From contig JAZKGO010000062.1 of assembly GCA_040385875.1 (NCBI GenBank), positions 1 to 57,539 on the forward strand: a DNA stretch of 57,539 nt. Direction: 5' to 3'. Source of the stretch: JANMZR01 sp040385875 (GTDB lineage: Bacteria; Bacteroidota; Bacteroidia; Cytophagales; Spirosomataceae). Shown piece by piece: positions 32,622 through 41,282 of the stretch. Position 1 is the stretch's first letter, and each line of letters begins with the position of its first letter. The notes beneath the pieces were generated by a model that worked only from the letters and a program-made list of their open reading frames with translations, had not been told where the DNA came from and did not search any database. The translations under genes and the position numbers were made by a program.

Positions 32622-32939
32622 GAAAAGCGAGTCAACTTAAATGTTAATAAATCTTTAAAATTGAATTTTTATTTGCATACTTAATAAATGTTTATTAAAC
32701 TTTGCAAAAATATTAATAATACCTCCAAAAAAAGAATGTCCGAATTCAATTACATCGAGCCATTTTTCCCCAGCCCCAGCCGGAGGTATAGGTTTTTTCG
32801 TAGGGCGTGATAGCCTTATTTCCCCATTCTATTCATTGCTTTTTGCAATATAGTACTCTTCATCAAATTTATTACGCTGCCAGCTGACAGGTCATTTTCA
32901 GCAAAATACTATTATACATACTATTTTTTTAATTAAAAA
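32622..32939. other. intergenic region upstream of the arginine cluster
   Basis: 318 bases with no coding ORF. It holds an 18-base dyad (32681-32698) and a promoter-like TTG / AAACTTTG pair (32673-32704). A short ATTGC-TTTTT-GCAAT dyad lies near 32838-32852, and a GC-rich patch (CCCCAGCCCCAGCCGGAGG) near 32770. The rest is AT-rich. Confidence 0.4.
32681..32698. promoter_or_regulatory. dyad between candidate -33 and -7 upstream of the arginine cluster
   Basis: TTAATAAA (32681-32688), TG, TTTATTAA (32691-32698): perfect 8-base arms. TTG at 32673-32675 and AAACTTTG at 32697-32704 (one mismatch to TAnnTTTG) flank it, so it would cover the promoter core. It could be an ArgR-type operator, but I cannot match it to a consensus. 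Confidence 0.4.
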
Positions 32940-33665
32940 ATGAAAGAAATTGAAGTTGTAATTGCTTCCTCAGAATTTGCCCATTACGCCGAGGAAATCA
33001 GCTTTCAGATGGAAGAAAGTGCCAAGGCTAGAGGTACAGGAATTGCCAAGAGACCTCCTGAATATTTAGTACAAAAAATGGAGGAAGGCAAGGCAATAAT
33101 TGCCTTTACAAAAGAAGGTGATTGGGTAGGTTTTTGCTATATTGAAACCTGGCAACATGGTAAGTTTGTGGCCAACTCTGGCTTGATTGTACATCCAAAT
33201 TTTAGAAATAGCGGAGCTGCAAAGGCTATTAAAGCTAGAGCATTTGAGCTTTCGAGAACTAAATATCCAGAAGCCAAAATAATTGGGATCACAACCTCAC
33301 TTGCAGTGATGAAAATCAATTCTGAATTGGGTTATGAACCCACTACATTTAGTGAATTGCCCGTTGATGAGGCCTTTTGGAAAGGTTGCAAAAGTTGTGT
33401 GAATTATGACGTACTCACTCGCACCGAACGTAAACATTGCCTATGTACTGGTATGATTTTTAAGCCTGATTGGGAGAAAAAGAAACTCGAAAAGGAAATC
33501 ACCCAAAAACAAGAGGAGATTGAACTGGTGGATGAAGCTGAGAACCATGAAAAATGGAACTTTCTGAAAGACCTCAAGGTGGTAGAAAGATTGAAAAATA
33601 TTAAAGAAAAAATGTTTTTAAAACTAAACCCACTAACCGCCAATGCGGGAATTCGCTCCAGATAA
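32940..33665 (+). CDS. GNAT acyltransferase, probable arginine-pathway N-acylglutamate synthase
   Basis: 241 residues, GNAT fold. The acetyl-CoA binding segment is SGLIVHPNFRNSGAAKAIKARAFELSR (the usual VHPxxRxxGxA pattern), and EGDWVGFCYIETW is the preceding strand. A Cys cluster follows the core: C150-x2-C153-x13-C167-x-C169, a possible metal site. The last 60 residues are a Lys/Glu-rich helix. Bacteroidota commonly place such a GNAT at the head of the arginine genes, where it is thought to make N-acetyl- or N-succinylglutamate. Here argG follows after 92 bases. The acyl donor is not proven. Confidence 0.75.
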   Translation: MKEIEVVIASSEFAHYAEEISFQMEESAKARGTGIAKRPPEYLVQKMEEGKAIIAFTKEGDWVGFCYIETWQHGKFVANSGLIVHPNFRNSGAAKAIKARAFELSRTKYPEAKIIGITTSLAVMKINSELGYEPTTFSELPVDEAFWKGCKSCVNYDVLTRTERKHCLCTGMIFKPDWEKKKLEKEITQKQEEIELVDEAENHEKWNFLKDLKVVERLKNIKEKMFLKLNPLTANAGIRSR

Positions 33666-33757
33666 TTTGGATCTGGCAATATGGAATTATAGTAGGTAAG
33701 TAATTTAAAATTAATAAAATTGAGTCGAATAGGATTCGAATATTTAAATATAAAATA

Positions 33758-34948
33758 ATGAGTAAACCAAAAGTACTTTTAGCTTTTTCCGGAGGATTAG
33801 ACACCTCTTTTTGTGTAAAATATCTGATGGATGATCGTGGCTTTGAAGTGCATTCTGCCATAGTGGATACAGGTGGTTTTACCAAAAAAGAATTAGAGGA
33901 GATTGAACTGAAAGCTTACGAACTAGGGGTAACGAGTCATGTTGTATTAGACGTGGTTGAAAAATACTATGAGGAGTGCATCAAGTTTATGGTATTTGGG
34001 AATGTTCTAAAAAATAATACTTATCCACTTTCAGTTTCTGCTGAAAGAGTATTTCAGGCTACCGCTGTAGCAGAATATGCCAATAAAATTGAGGCAAAAG
34101 CAATTGCACATGGTAGTACAGGAGCTGGAAATGATCAGGTTCGTTTTGATGTTGTTTTTCGAATATTATGTCCGGAGGTGGAAGTAATCACCCCTATTCG
34201 TGATTTGAAACTTTCAAGAGAGGCTGAAATCGAATACTTAAAAGCCAAAAACGTGGTGCGAGACTGGACCAAAGCTGCTTATTCTATCAATAAAGGGCTT
34301 TGGGGTACTTCAGTGGGTGGTAAAGAAACACTTAGCTCAAATGGATATTTACCAGAATCAGCTTGGCCAACTCAAGTGAGCAAAACTGGGACGGAAAAAG
34401 TAAAACTACACTTTACAAATGGAGAAATAACTGGTATAAACGACCAAAAAATGACTCCTGTGGAAGCCATTAGAGCTTTATCAGATATTGCCGCTCCATA
34501 TGGAATTGGCAGAGATATCCATGTGGGTGATACCATCATTGGAATAAAAGGAAGAGTGGGTTTCGAGGCAGCAGCACCGATAATCATCATCAAAGCTCAC
34601 CATTTATTGGAAAAACATACCCTTACAAAACAGCAACTCTATTGGAAGCAAACCTTGGCTGAAAGCTATGGAACCATGCTCCATGAGGGACAATTTTTGG
34701 AACCAGTTATGCGAAATATGGAAACTTTTCTGACGGATACCCAAGCTACTGTTACTGGTACTGTTGAAGTTCAACTATCTACCTATCAATATTTTATGAT
34801 TGGAATCGAGTCGAAATTCGACCTTATGTCGCCAATATTTGGATCATATGGCGAAATGAACAATGCTTGGACAGGCGATGATGTACGAGGCTACTCTAAA
34901 ATAGTGTCAAACCAAACCATGATCCATAGAAAAGTAAATGAAAAATAG
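33758..34948 (+). CDS. argG: argininosuccinate synthase
   Basis: 396 residues. Joins citrulline and aspartate with ATP to give argininosuccinate. The N-terminal PP-loop is AFSGGLDTSFC (about 8-18). The conserved AHGSTGAGNDQVRFD and a GTSVGGKETLSSN region follow, then a C-terminal dimerisation domain. Length is normal for the family. It is preceded by the GNAT gene and followed after 45 bases by argC on the same strand, so it belongs to the arginine operon. Confidence 0.96.
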   Translation: MSKPKVLLAFSGGLDTSFCVKYLMDDRGFEVHSAIVDTGGFTKKELEEIELKAYELGVTSHVVLDVVEKYYEECIKFMVFGNVLKNNTYPLSVSAERVFQATAVAEYANKIEAKAIAHGSTGAGNDQVRFDVVFRILCPEVEVITPIRDLKLSREAEIEYLKAKNVVRDWTKAAYSINKGLWGTSVGGKETLSSNGYLPESAWPTQVSKTGTEKVKLHFTNGEITGINDQKMTPVEAIRALSDIAAPYGIGRDIHVGDTIIGIKGRVGFEAAAPIIIIKAHHLLEKHTLTKQQLYWKQTLAESYGTMLHEGQFLEPVMRNMETFLTDTQATVTGTVEVQLSTYQYFMIGIESKFDLMSPIFGSYGEMNNAWTGDDVRGYSKIVSNQTMIHRKVNEK

Positions 34949-34993
34949 GTCAGGCAAATAATTGGATTTCAAAAGTCATAAAATTAATTAATA

Positions 34994-35944
34994 GTGTCAA
35001 ATAAAATAAAAATAGGGATTATTGGGGGAGCCGGTTATACGGCGGGTGAATTGCTACGTATACTAATCTACCATTCCAATGCTGAGATAAGTTTTGTGCA
35101 TTCTAAATCGCAAGCTGGAAAACCTATTTATGCCCTTCATTCAGATTTATTGGGGGATACCAATTTGATATTTACCGATACCTTTCACACCAATGTCGAT
35201 TTGATATTTCTTTGTGCAGGCCATGGGGAATCAAAGAAATTTTTATCTGAAAATCCTGACTTTCTGAAGGTGAAAATTATTGATTTGAGTGCAGACTTTC
35301 GAGATGAATCTGAAAATTTTGTTTACGGATTACCAGAATGGCAGTGTGAAAAAATAAAAAAAGCTCAATATATCGCCAACCCAGGCTGCTTTGCTACTTC
35401 AATAGAGTTGGGATTACTACCTTTGGCAAACGGAAGTTTGATAAACGATGAGGTACATATTTCAGCAGTAACTGGTTCGACTGGCGCTGGACAAAGTTTG
35501 TCAAACACCAGCCACTTTTCTTGGAGAAACAATAATTTATCCATTTACAAAGCTTTCAATCACCAACATCTAACTGAAATTGGAATGGTTTTAGGCCAAC
35601 CAAAAATCAATTTTATACCCTATCGAGGCAACTTTACTCGTGGAATAATGGCCAATATTTATACCCAATTTGAAGGTGGCATACAAGATGCTTTGCATCT
35701 GTATCAAACCTATTATGAGTCTCATCCTTTCACGCATATTAGTGAAAAAGCGATTGATCTGAAACAAGTTATTAACACCAACAAATGCCTGATTTCTCTG
35801 GAAAAAATTGATGGTAAACTATTGATTACCAGCATTATAGACAATTTAACGAAAGGCGCTTCTGGCCAAGCGATTCAAAACATGAACCTAATGCATGGCT
35901 TGAATGAAAGCACTGGATTGAGGCTCAAATCTATCGGTTTCTAA
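34994..35944 (+). CDS. argC: N-acyl-gamma-glutamyl-phosphate reductase
   Basis: 316 residues from GTG 34994, which opens the Rossmann motif GIIGGAGYTAGELLR (Gly-rich NADP site). The catalytic Cys132 is in ANPGCFATS. The conserved SAVTGSTGAGQ and AFNHQHLTEI segments, the latter with the active-site His, are present. The enzyme reduces N-acyl-glutamyl phosphate to the semialdehyde. It sits between argG and argD, 45 and 76 bases away. Shorter than some ArgC proteins (about 345) but typical of the short Bacteroidota form. Confidence 0.95.
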   Translation: MSNKIKIGIIGGAGYTAGELLRILIYHSNAEISFVHSKSQAGKPIYALHSDLLGDTNLIFTDTFHTNVDLIFLCAGHGESKKFLSENPDFLKVKIIDLSADFRDESENFVYGLPEWQCEKIKKAQYIANPGCFATSIELGLLPLANGSLINDEVHISAVTGSTGAGQSLSNTSHFSWRNNNLSIYKAFNHQHLTEIGMVLGQPKINFIPYRGNFTRGIMANIYTQFEGGIQDALHLYQTYYESHPFTHISEKAIDLKQVINTNKCLISLEKIDGKLLITSIIDNLTKGASGQAIQNMNLMHGLNESTGLRLKSIGF

Positions 35945-36020
35945 ATCAGCAAGAAACTAAAAACCTATTCGTTAGCATTGAAAATCCAAATTTGTAAATC
36001 TAAAAATCTAATATTCAATA

Positions 36021-37145
36021 ATGAAGCCATTTGATGTTTACCCACTTTATGATATTACCCCGGTAAAGGCACTAGGAAGTACCCTTTGGGATAAAGATGG
36101 GGTGCAATATTTAGATATGTATGGTGGCCATGCCGTAATTTCCATCGGGCATTCACACCCCACTTATGTCGAAAAACTTACTAGTCAATTAAATAATATT
36201 GGATTCTACTCTAATTCCGTTAACATTCCACAACAAATAGAACTGGCGGAAAATCTTGGGAGATTATCAAAATATCCTGACTATGAGCTATTTATGTGTA
36301 ATTCTGGAGCTGAAGCCAACGAAAATGCGCTTAAACTGGCTTCCTTTCACAATGGCCGCAAAAAGGTGATTGCTTTTTCAAAAGCTTTTCATGGTCGTAC
36401 AGCGGGTGCAGTAGCAGTTACTGATAATAAAGCCATTGTTGCCCCAGTCAATTCTACCGAACATGTTACTTTTTTACCTTATAACGATATTGAGGCTCTC
36501 GAAAACGAGATAAATGATGAAACCTGTGCCGTGATTTTGGAAGGCATTCAGGGTGTTGGAGGTATCAATGTAGCTACTGTGGAGTTTTGGCAGGCTGCAC
36601 GAAAATTATGCGACCAAACCGGAGCCATTTTGATTTCAGATTCTGTACAATGTGGCTATGGAAGAACGGGTAAATTCTTCTCTCATGATTTTGCTGATAT
36701 TAGACCTGACCTCATTACCACCGCCAAAGGAATGGGTAATGGATTTCCGATTGGTGGAGTATTAATCTCTCCAAAATTCCAATCAAAACATTTTTTATTA
36801 GGCACCACTTTTGGGGGCAATCATATGGCATGTGCTGCTGGATTGGCAGTTTTGGAAGTAATCGATAAAGAGAATTTGCTAGATAATGCCGCAACAGTTG
36901 GGAATTATTTAATTGAAAAGTTGAAAACGGTTAATGGAATTAAAGAAATCCGTGGTCGAGGATTAATCATTGGAATTGAATTTGAGCAAGCTGTCGATAA
37001 AATCAGAGATTCACTTTTATTTAATCATAAAATATTTTGTGGTTATTCGGGTAAGAATACATTGCGATTATTACCAAGTTTAGCTCTGAAACAAGTGGAG
37101 GCTGATAAATTTTTAGAAGCTTTACAAAAAGTTTTGAAAGGGTGA
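36021..37145 (+). CDS. argD: acetyl/succinylornithine aminotransferase
   Basis: 374 residues, fold-type I class III aminotransferase. It makes N-acylornithine from the semialdehyde with glutamate as amino donor. GGHAVISIGHSHP, MCNSGAEANENALK and DSVQCGYGRTGKFF precede the PLP lysine K236 in TTAKGMGNGFPIGG; the LGTTFGGNHMACAAG segment follows. ATG at 36021. The leader between argC and argD (about 35980-36010) contains AAATC-type repeats spaced about eight bases apart. Confidence 0.94.
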   Translation: MKPFDVYPLYDITPVKALGSTLWDKDGVQYLDMYGGHAVISIGHSHPTYVEKLTSQLNNIGFYSNSVNIPQQIELAENLGRLSKYPDYELFMCNSGAEANENALKLASFHNGRKKVIAFSKAFHGRTAGAVAVTDNKAIVAPVNSTEHVTFLPYNDIEALENEINDETCAVILEGIQGVGGINVATVEFWQAARKLCDQTGAILISDSVQCGYGRTGKFFSHDFADIRPDLITTAKGMGNGFPIGGVLISPKFQSKHFLLGTTFGGNHMACAAGLAVLEVIDKENLLDNAATVGNYLIEKLKTVNGIKEIRGRGLIIGIEFEQAVDKIRDSLLFNHKIFCGYSGKNTLRLLPSLALKQVEADKFLEALQKVLKG

Positions 37146-37171
37146 AAATCCACCACTCAATTTTGTAATAA

Positions 37172-37205
37172 TTGCAGATTTTTTCAATAAAAGCATCTAT
37201 TTTTG
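37172..37205 (+). promoter_or_regulatory. candidate promoter for argF'
   Basis: TTG (37172-37174), a 23-base spacer and TATTTTTG (37198-37205). It lies in the 122-base spacer between argD and argF', so the second half of the arginine cluster may be transcribed separately. Confidence 0.4.
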
Positions 37206-37267
37206 ACCCATTTTTGGTATTTTTACAAACTTTAATAGTTTTTCCATACCTTATTTTTATATAATTA

Positions 37268-38242
37268 ATGAATCATTTCCTCTCTGTAAATGATGTTTCT
37301 GATCTAAATCAATTAGTAAAAGAAGCCCTGATTTTCAAAAAAGTCCCAACTGCCGATAAGCATTTAGGCAAAAATCGTACACTTGGATTGTTATTTTTTA
37401 ATTCAAGTTTGCGCACACGCTTAAGCACCCAAAGAGCAGCCCAAAATCTGGGTATGGAAGTGATTGTGATGAATGTGGGTAGCGAAGGGTGGAGTTTGGA
37501 AATGGAAGATGGGATCATTATGGATGGTGACAAGCCTGAACACGTAAAAGAAGCAGCTGCTGTGGTAGGTCAATATTGCGACATAATAGGGATAAGATCA
37601 TTTGCTGGGCTTACCAACCGGCTAGACGATTATAATGAAAAAGTGCTAACCAATTTTGTTAAGTATTGCAAAAAACCAATTCTAAATTTAGAATCAGCCA
37701 CTCGGCATCCCCTACAAAGTTTGGCGGATTTAATAACAATTAACGAACTAAAAGCTAAGCCGAGGCCAAAAGTGGTGCTTACCTGGGCTCCTCATGTAAA
37801 GGCATTGCCACAGGCAGTGCCCAACTCCTTTGCCGAATGGATGAATGCCAGCGACGTGGAATTTGTAATTGCCAACCCAGAGGGATATGACCTCCATCCC
37901 GATTTTGTCGGCAAAGCAAAAACCACACACAACCAAGCTGAGGCTTTCAAAAATGCAGACTTTATTTATGCCAAAAACTGGTCGTCCTATACCGATTATG
38001 GTCAAATATTAAGTCGAGATGCGGAATGGATGGTTAATACTAGAAAAATGGATTTAACCAACAATGCTAAATTTATGCATTGCTTACCTGTGCGCAGAAA
38101 TTTAATAGTTTCAGATGAAGTGATAGATTCTCCCAATTCAGTGGTAATCCACCAAGCAGGTAATCGACTTTGGGCCACTCAAGCGGTACTAAAAATGATG
38201 ATTCTGGCCTTAATGAAAAAAGAATCACCGTATTTATTTTAA
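37268..38242 (+). CDS. argF': N-succinylornithine carbamoyltransferase (ArgF')
   Basis: 324 residues, aspartate/ornithine transcarbamylase fold. It carbamoylates an N-acylated ornithine. The carbamoyl-phosphate motif is SSLRTRLS (in FFNSSLRTRLSTQ); HCLPVRRN and ESATRHPLQSLADL are also present. Pro90 in GDKPEH is the residue reported to specify succinylornithine (Bacteroides fragilis type) rather than acetylornithine (Xanthomonas Glu92), so I call it the succinyl type. The stop is followed by an intrinsic-terminator-like hairpin just before argB. Confidence 0.9.
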   Translation: MNHFLSVNDVSDLNQLVKEALIFKKVPTADKHLGKNRTLGLLFFNSSLRTRLSTQRAAQNLGMEVIVMNVGSEGWSLEMEDGIIMDGDKPEHVKEAAAVVGQYCDIIGIRSFAGLTNRLDDYNEKVLTNFVKYCKKPILNLESATRHPLQSLADLITINELKAKPRPKVVLTWAPHVKALPQAVPNSFAEWMNASDVEFVIANPEGYDLHPDFVGKAKTTHNQAEAFKNADFIYAKNWSSYTDYGQILSRDAEWMVNTRKMDLTNNAKFMHCLPVRRNLIVSDEVIDSPNSVVIHQAGNRLWATQAVLKMMILALMKKESPYLF

Positions 38243-38255
38243 AACCTCAACCCCA

Positions 38256-38284
38256 CCCTTCTCCAATCGAGAGGGGCTTTTTTT
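38256..38284 (+). terminator. terminator-like hairpin between argF' and argB
   Basis: Stem CCCTTCTC (38256-38263) / GAGAGGGG (38269-38276) with one wobble, loop CAATC, followed by C and seven T. It lies nine bases before the argB ATG, so it could set the relative expression of the two halves of the cluster. Confidence 0.6.
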
Positions 38285-38292
38285 GCATAAAA

Positions 38293-39084
38293 ATGAATAA
38301 AAAACCGCTATATATTATCAAAATTGGTGGCAATATCATTGACAATCCAGAAGCCTTAGATTCATTTTTAGAAGATTTTTCCTCAATCAAAATTCCAAAA
38401 ATACTCATCCACGGAGGCGGTAAAATAGCCACTACATTAGCCGAAAAAATGGGAATAGAAACGGTGATGGTGGAAGGTCGAAGAATTACAGATAAAGACA
38501 CAATCGACTTAGTCACAATGGTATACGGAGGACTTATCAATAAAAATATAGTGGCTAAATTGCAATCAAAAGCCTGCAATGCCATCGGACTTACCGGTGC
38601 TGATGGAGCCTCGATAGTATCAGAAAAAAGACCTGTAACTAGTATTGATTATGGCTTTGTGGGTGATGTGAAAGCTGTAAATTATAATTTCATTTCAAAT
38701 TTATTGAAAGAGAATGTTACTCCTATATTTGCCCCTTTAACTGCCGACAATAAGGGCCAAATACTGAATACAAATGCTGATACGATGGCAAAAGAAATAG
38801 CCGTTTCGTTGTCTAAAATATATGATGTAAATTTGATTTATTGTTTTGAAAAAAATGGTGTTTTGAAAGACATCAACGATGAAAATTCGGTAGTTAGCCT
38901 ACTTCAATATACTCAATATCAATCTGATAAAGAGAATGGAAGCATCAATAAAGGCATGATTCCAAAATTGGATAATGCATTTGATGCCAAGAAAAATGGG
39001 GTGGCAAAAGTATTAATTTGTCATGCAAAAAACCTGTTGAATTTTGGAACTGACAAACAAGTAGGCACAGAAATAAACTTGTAA
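38293..39084 (+). CDS. argB: acetylglutamate kinase (N-acylglutamate kinase)
   Basis: 263 residues from ATG 38293, preferred over an upstream in-frame start at 38170 that lies inside argF'. Amino-acid-kinase fold: KIGGNIID at the N-terminus with the ATP lysine, IHGGGKIATTLAEKMG, then NTNADTMAKEIA for the nucleotide. It phosphorylates the N-acylglutamate for ArgC. The stop at 39082-39084 is directly followed by the ATG of the ADP-ribosylglycohydrolase with no spacer. The succinyl-type transcarbamylase suggests it uses N-succinylglutamate. Confidence 0.93.
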   Translation: MNKKPLYIIKIGGNIIDNPEALDSFLEDFSSIKIPKILIHGGGKIATTLAEKMGIETVMVEGRRITDKDTIDLVTMVYGGLINKNIVAKLQSKACNAIGLTGADGASIVSEKRPVTSIDYGFVGDVKAVNYNFISNLLKENVTPIFAPLTADNKGQILNTNADTMAKEIAVSLSKIYDVNLIYCFEKNGVLKDINDENSVVSLLQYTQYQSDKENGSINKGMIPKLDNAFDAKKNGVAKVLICHAKNLLNFGTDKQVGTEINL

Positions 39085-40047
39085 ATGGCCGATATCGCTA
39101 ATTTAAATCAAATAAAAGGAGTTTTTTGGGGCTTGGCAATAGGTGACGCTTTAGGCGTACCGGCCGAGTTTATGAGTCGAACTCATTTGAAACAAAACCC
39201 AATCAAAGGTTTTAATTCTAACTATTACAATCTCGAAAACAGAGGGGTTTGGTCTGACGACAGCTCTCTCACCTTTTGCCTCGCTGAAACCATCATTGAA
39301 GAATTTTCGATAGAATTGCTAGGAAAAAAAATAAAAGCTTGGTATCAAGAAAATTATTGGGCACCTCGGGAAGTAGCTTTTGAAATTGGAATAGCCACTC
39401 ACAATGCCATTGACCGATTAGAAAAAGGTGTACCAGCCACTGAATCAGGCGAAAACGGCGAATATTCCAATGGGAATGGCTCATTGATGAGGGTTGCACC
39501 TTTGGCGTTTTTATTGCTCAATGAAAGCATTGAAGAGCGTTTTCAAACAATCAAGGCCGTTTCTGCCGTTACGCATGCACATATTCGTTCTGTAATTTCT
39601 TGTTTTTTTTATGTAGAATTTTTGCAAAACTTAATGAATTGTACTGATAAATTCGAAGCATTTGAGAGCACACAAAATACCGTTCGAGACTATATCAATT
39701 CAACCTCCTGCAACAATGATGAAAAGTCGCTTTTTCTTCGACTATTTTATGATAAAATTCAGGATTTGAATGAAGATGAGGTCTTCAGTTCAGCTTATGT
39801 GATTCATACTTTAGAAGCAAGCATTTGGTGCTTTTTGAACACCGAAAGTTATGAGGCAGCAATACTAAAAGCGGTAAACTTAGGCCATGATACAGACACA
39901 ACTGGCTCAGTAACAGGCGCTTTAGCTGGAATATACTATGGAGGAGAGGCGATTGACCAAAGTCTAAAAAATACAATAGTGCGAACTGAGGAAATTGAGA
40001 ATTTGACAGAGAGGTTTTATACAAAAATTAAATACAATCTCAACTGA
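39085..40047 (+). CDS. ADP-ribosylglycohydrolase family protein
   Basis: 320 residues, all-helical DraG/ARH-like fold that removes ADP-ribose from macromolecules or small molecules using two Mg ions. Metal-site motifs: WSDDSSLTFC (Thr/Asp/Asp region) near the N-terminus, and GHDTDTTGSVTGALAG near the C-terminus. GLAIGDALGVPAEF and YSNGNGSLMRVAPLAF are the standard DraG landmarks. It is placed exactly between argB (no spacer) and argE (14 bases), so it is translated with the arginine enzymes. Its substrate is unknown; an arginine-linked ADP-ribose or a metabolite repair role is possible. Confidence 0.88.
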   Translation: MADIANLNQIKGVFWGLAIGDALGVPAEFMSRTHLKQNPIKGFNSNYYNLENRGVWSDDSSLTFCLAETIIEEFSIELLGKKIKAWYQENYWAPREVAFEIGIATHNAIDRLEKGVPATESGENGEYSNGNGSLMRVAPLAFLLLNESIEERFQTIKAVSAVTHAHIRSVISCFFYVEFLQNLMNCTDKFEAFESTQNTVRDYINSTSCNNDEKSLFLRLFYDKIQDLNEDEVFSSAYVIHTLEASIWCFLNTESYEAAILKAVNLGHDTDTTGSVTGALAGIYYGGEAIDQSLKNTIVRTEEIENLTERFYTKIKYNLN

Positions 40048-40061
40048 ACAAGCCAGCCTTC

Positions 40062-41135
40062 ATGAATTTACAAACTCAAATAACAGCAGATGTTATAGAA
40101 CTATTGAAAAGCCTAATTGCTTGTCCTTCGATGAGTAAGGAAGAAAATGGTACCGCAGCCATAATTTCGGAATATTTGAGTGCACATAATATACCCTACT
40201 TTCGTAAAATCAATAATATCTGGGCAAAAAATAAGTATTATAATAAAGATTTACCGACCGTTTTACTCAATTCACATCATGACACCGTAAAACCGAACCC
40301 CAATTGGACACTAGATCCATTTGCCCCTACTGAAAAAGATGGAAAAATATATGGACTTGGCAGTAATGATGCAGGTGCAAGCTTAGTGAGCCTCTTGGCC
40401 GTTTTTCATTATTATTATTACCGAACTGACCTCCAATATAATCTTCTATTTGTGGCCTCAGCGGAAGAAGAGATCACAGGAAAAAATGGATTAGAATTAC
40501 TGTTTAAAGAAAATGACCTCCCAAAAATCAACTTTGCAATGGTTGGAGAACCGACTCAAATGCAAATGGCCATTGCAGAAAAAGGCTTAATGGTTTTAGA
40601 CTGCTCAGCCAAAGGAATAGCTGGGCATGCGGCGAGAAATGAAGGGGATAATGCAATTTATAAATCCATAAAAGATATTAATTGGATTCAAAATTATCAA
40701 TTCCAGAAAAGTTCTGAATTATTGGGACCTGTAAAAATGAGCGTTACGATTATCAATGCAGGCAGCCAGCACAATGTAGTTCCTGCCGAATGTAATTTCA
40801 CCATTGATGTGAGAGCCAATGATCAATATTCGTTGGAAGACATATTGGAAACAATTAGTCATAATATTGATTCAGAGGTAGTTGCACGATCCATGCGATT
40901 ACAGCCTTCCAAAATAGACCCGAATCATCCAATTGTTTTGTCTGGCAAAAAATTGGGACTAAGCACCTATGGGTCACCTACCACATCGGATCAAGCTGTA
41001 ATTCCGTATCCCTCGATAAAAATCGGCCCGGGCGACTCTGCTCGCTCACATACTGCTGACGAATATATTTTTATAACGGAAATAGAAGAAGGAATTGATA
41101 TCTATATAAAAATGCTGAAAGAGGTAATTATATAG
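40062..41135 (+). CDS. argE: N-acylornithine/N-acylcitrulline deacylase (M20)
   Basis: 357 residues, M20 metallopeptidase. Zinc ligand His and catalytic Asp in NSHHDTVKP; bridging Asp in GLGSNDAGASL; Glu pair in ASAEEEITGKNG; a late His in the SARSHTADEYIF segment. The lid domain (KGIAGHAARNEG) is present. With an ArgF' of the succinyl type, it is expected to remove the acyl group from N-succinylcitrulline to give citrulline. It follows the ADP-ribosylglycohydrolase by 14 bases and precedes argH by 147. Confidence 0.88.
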   Translation: MNLQTQITADVIELLKSLIACPSMSKEENGTAAIISEYLSAHNIPYFRKINNIWAKNKYYNKDLPTVLLNSHHDTVKPNPNWTLDPFAPTEKDGKIYGLGSNDAGASLVSLLAVFHYYYYRTDLQYNLLFVASAEEEITGKNGLELLFKENDLPKINFAMVGEPTQMQMAIAEKGLMVLDCSAKGIAGHAARNEGDNAIYKSIKDINWIQNYQFQKSSELLGPVKMSVTIINAGSQHNVVPAECNFTIDVRANDQYSLEDILETISHNIDSEVVARSMRLQPSKIDPNHPIVLSGKKLGLSTYGSPTTSDQAVIPYPSIKIGPGDSARSHTADEYIFITEIEEGIDIYIKMLKEVII

Positions 41136-41253
41136 AAAGACGGCTTTAACAAAAAATGCAATAACAGATATAATTTTGATTACAATGAATCATTGAATCA
41201 GGTTTAATCATCCAATCTCAAAAAAATCTACAAAATTATCAAAGTCAAATTGC

Positions 41254-41261
41254 TATTTTTG
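41254..41261 (+). promoter_or_regulatory. candidate -7 box for argH
   Basis: TATTTTTG fits TAnnTTTG, 21 bases before the argH ATG. No clear -33 TTG at standard spacing, so this is tentative. Confidence 0.4.
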
Positions 41262-41282
41262 TTGGAAATTATCACGAATTAA

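Noticed and set aside
38170..38292. N-terminal extension of ArgB
   Set aside because: It lies in the end of argF' and a terminator; ATG 38293 opens the conserved kinase start.
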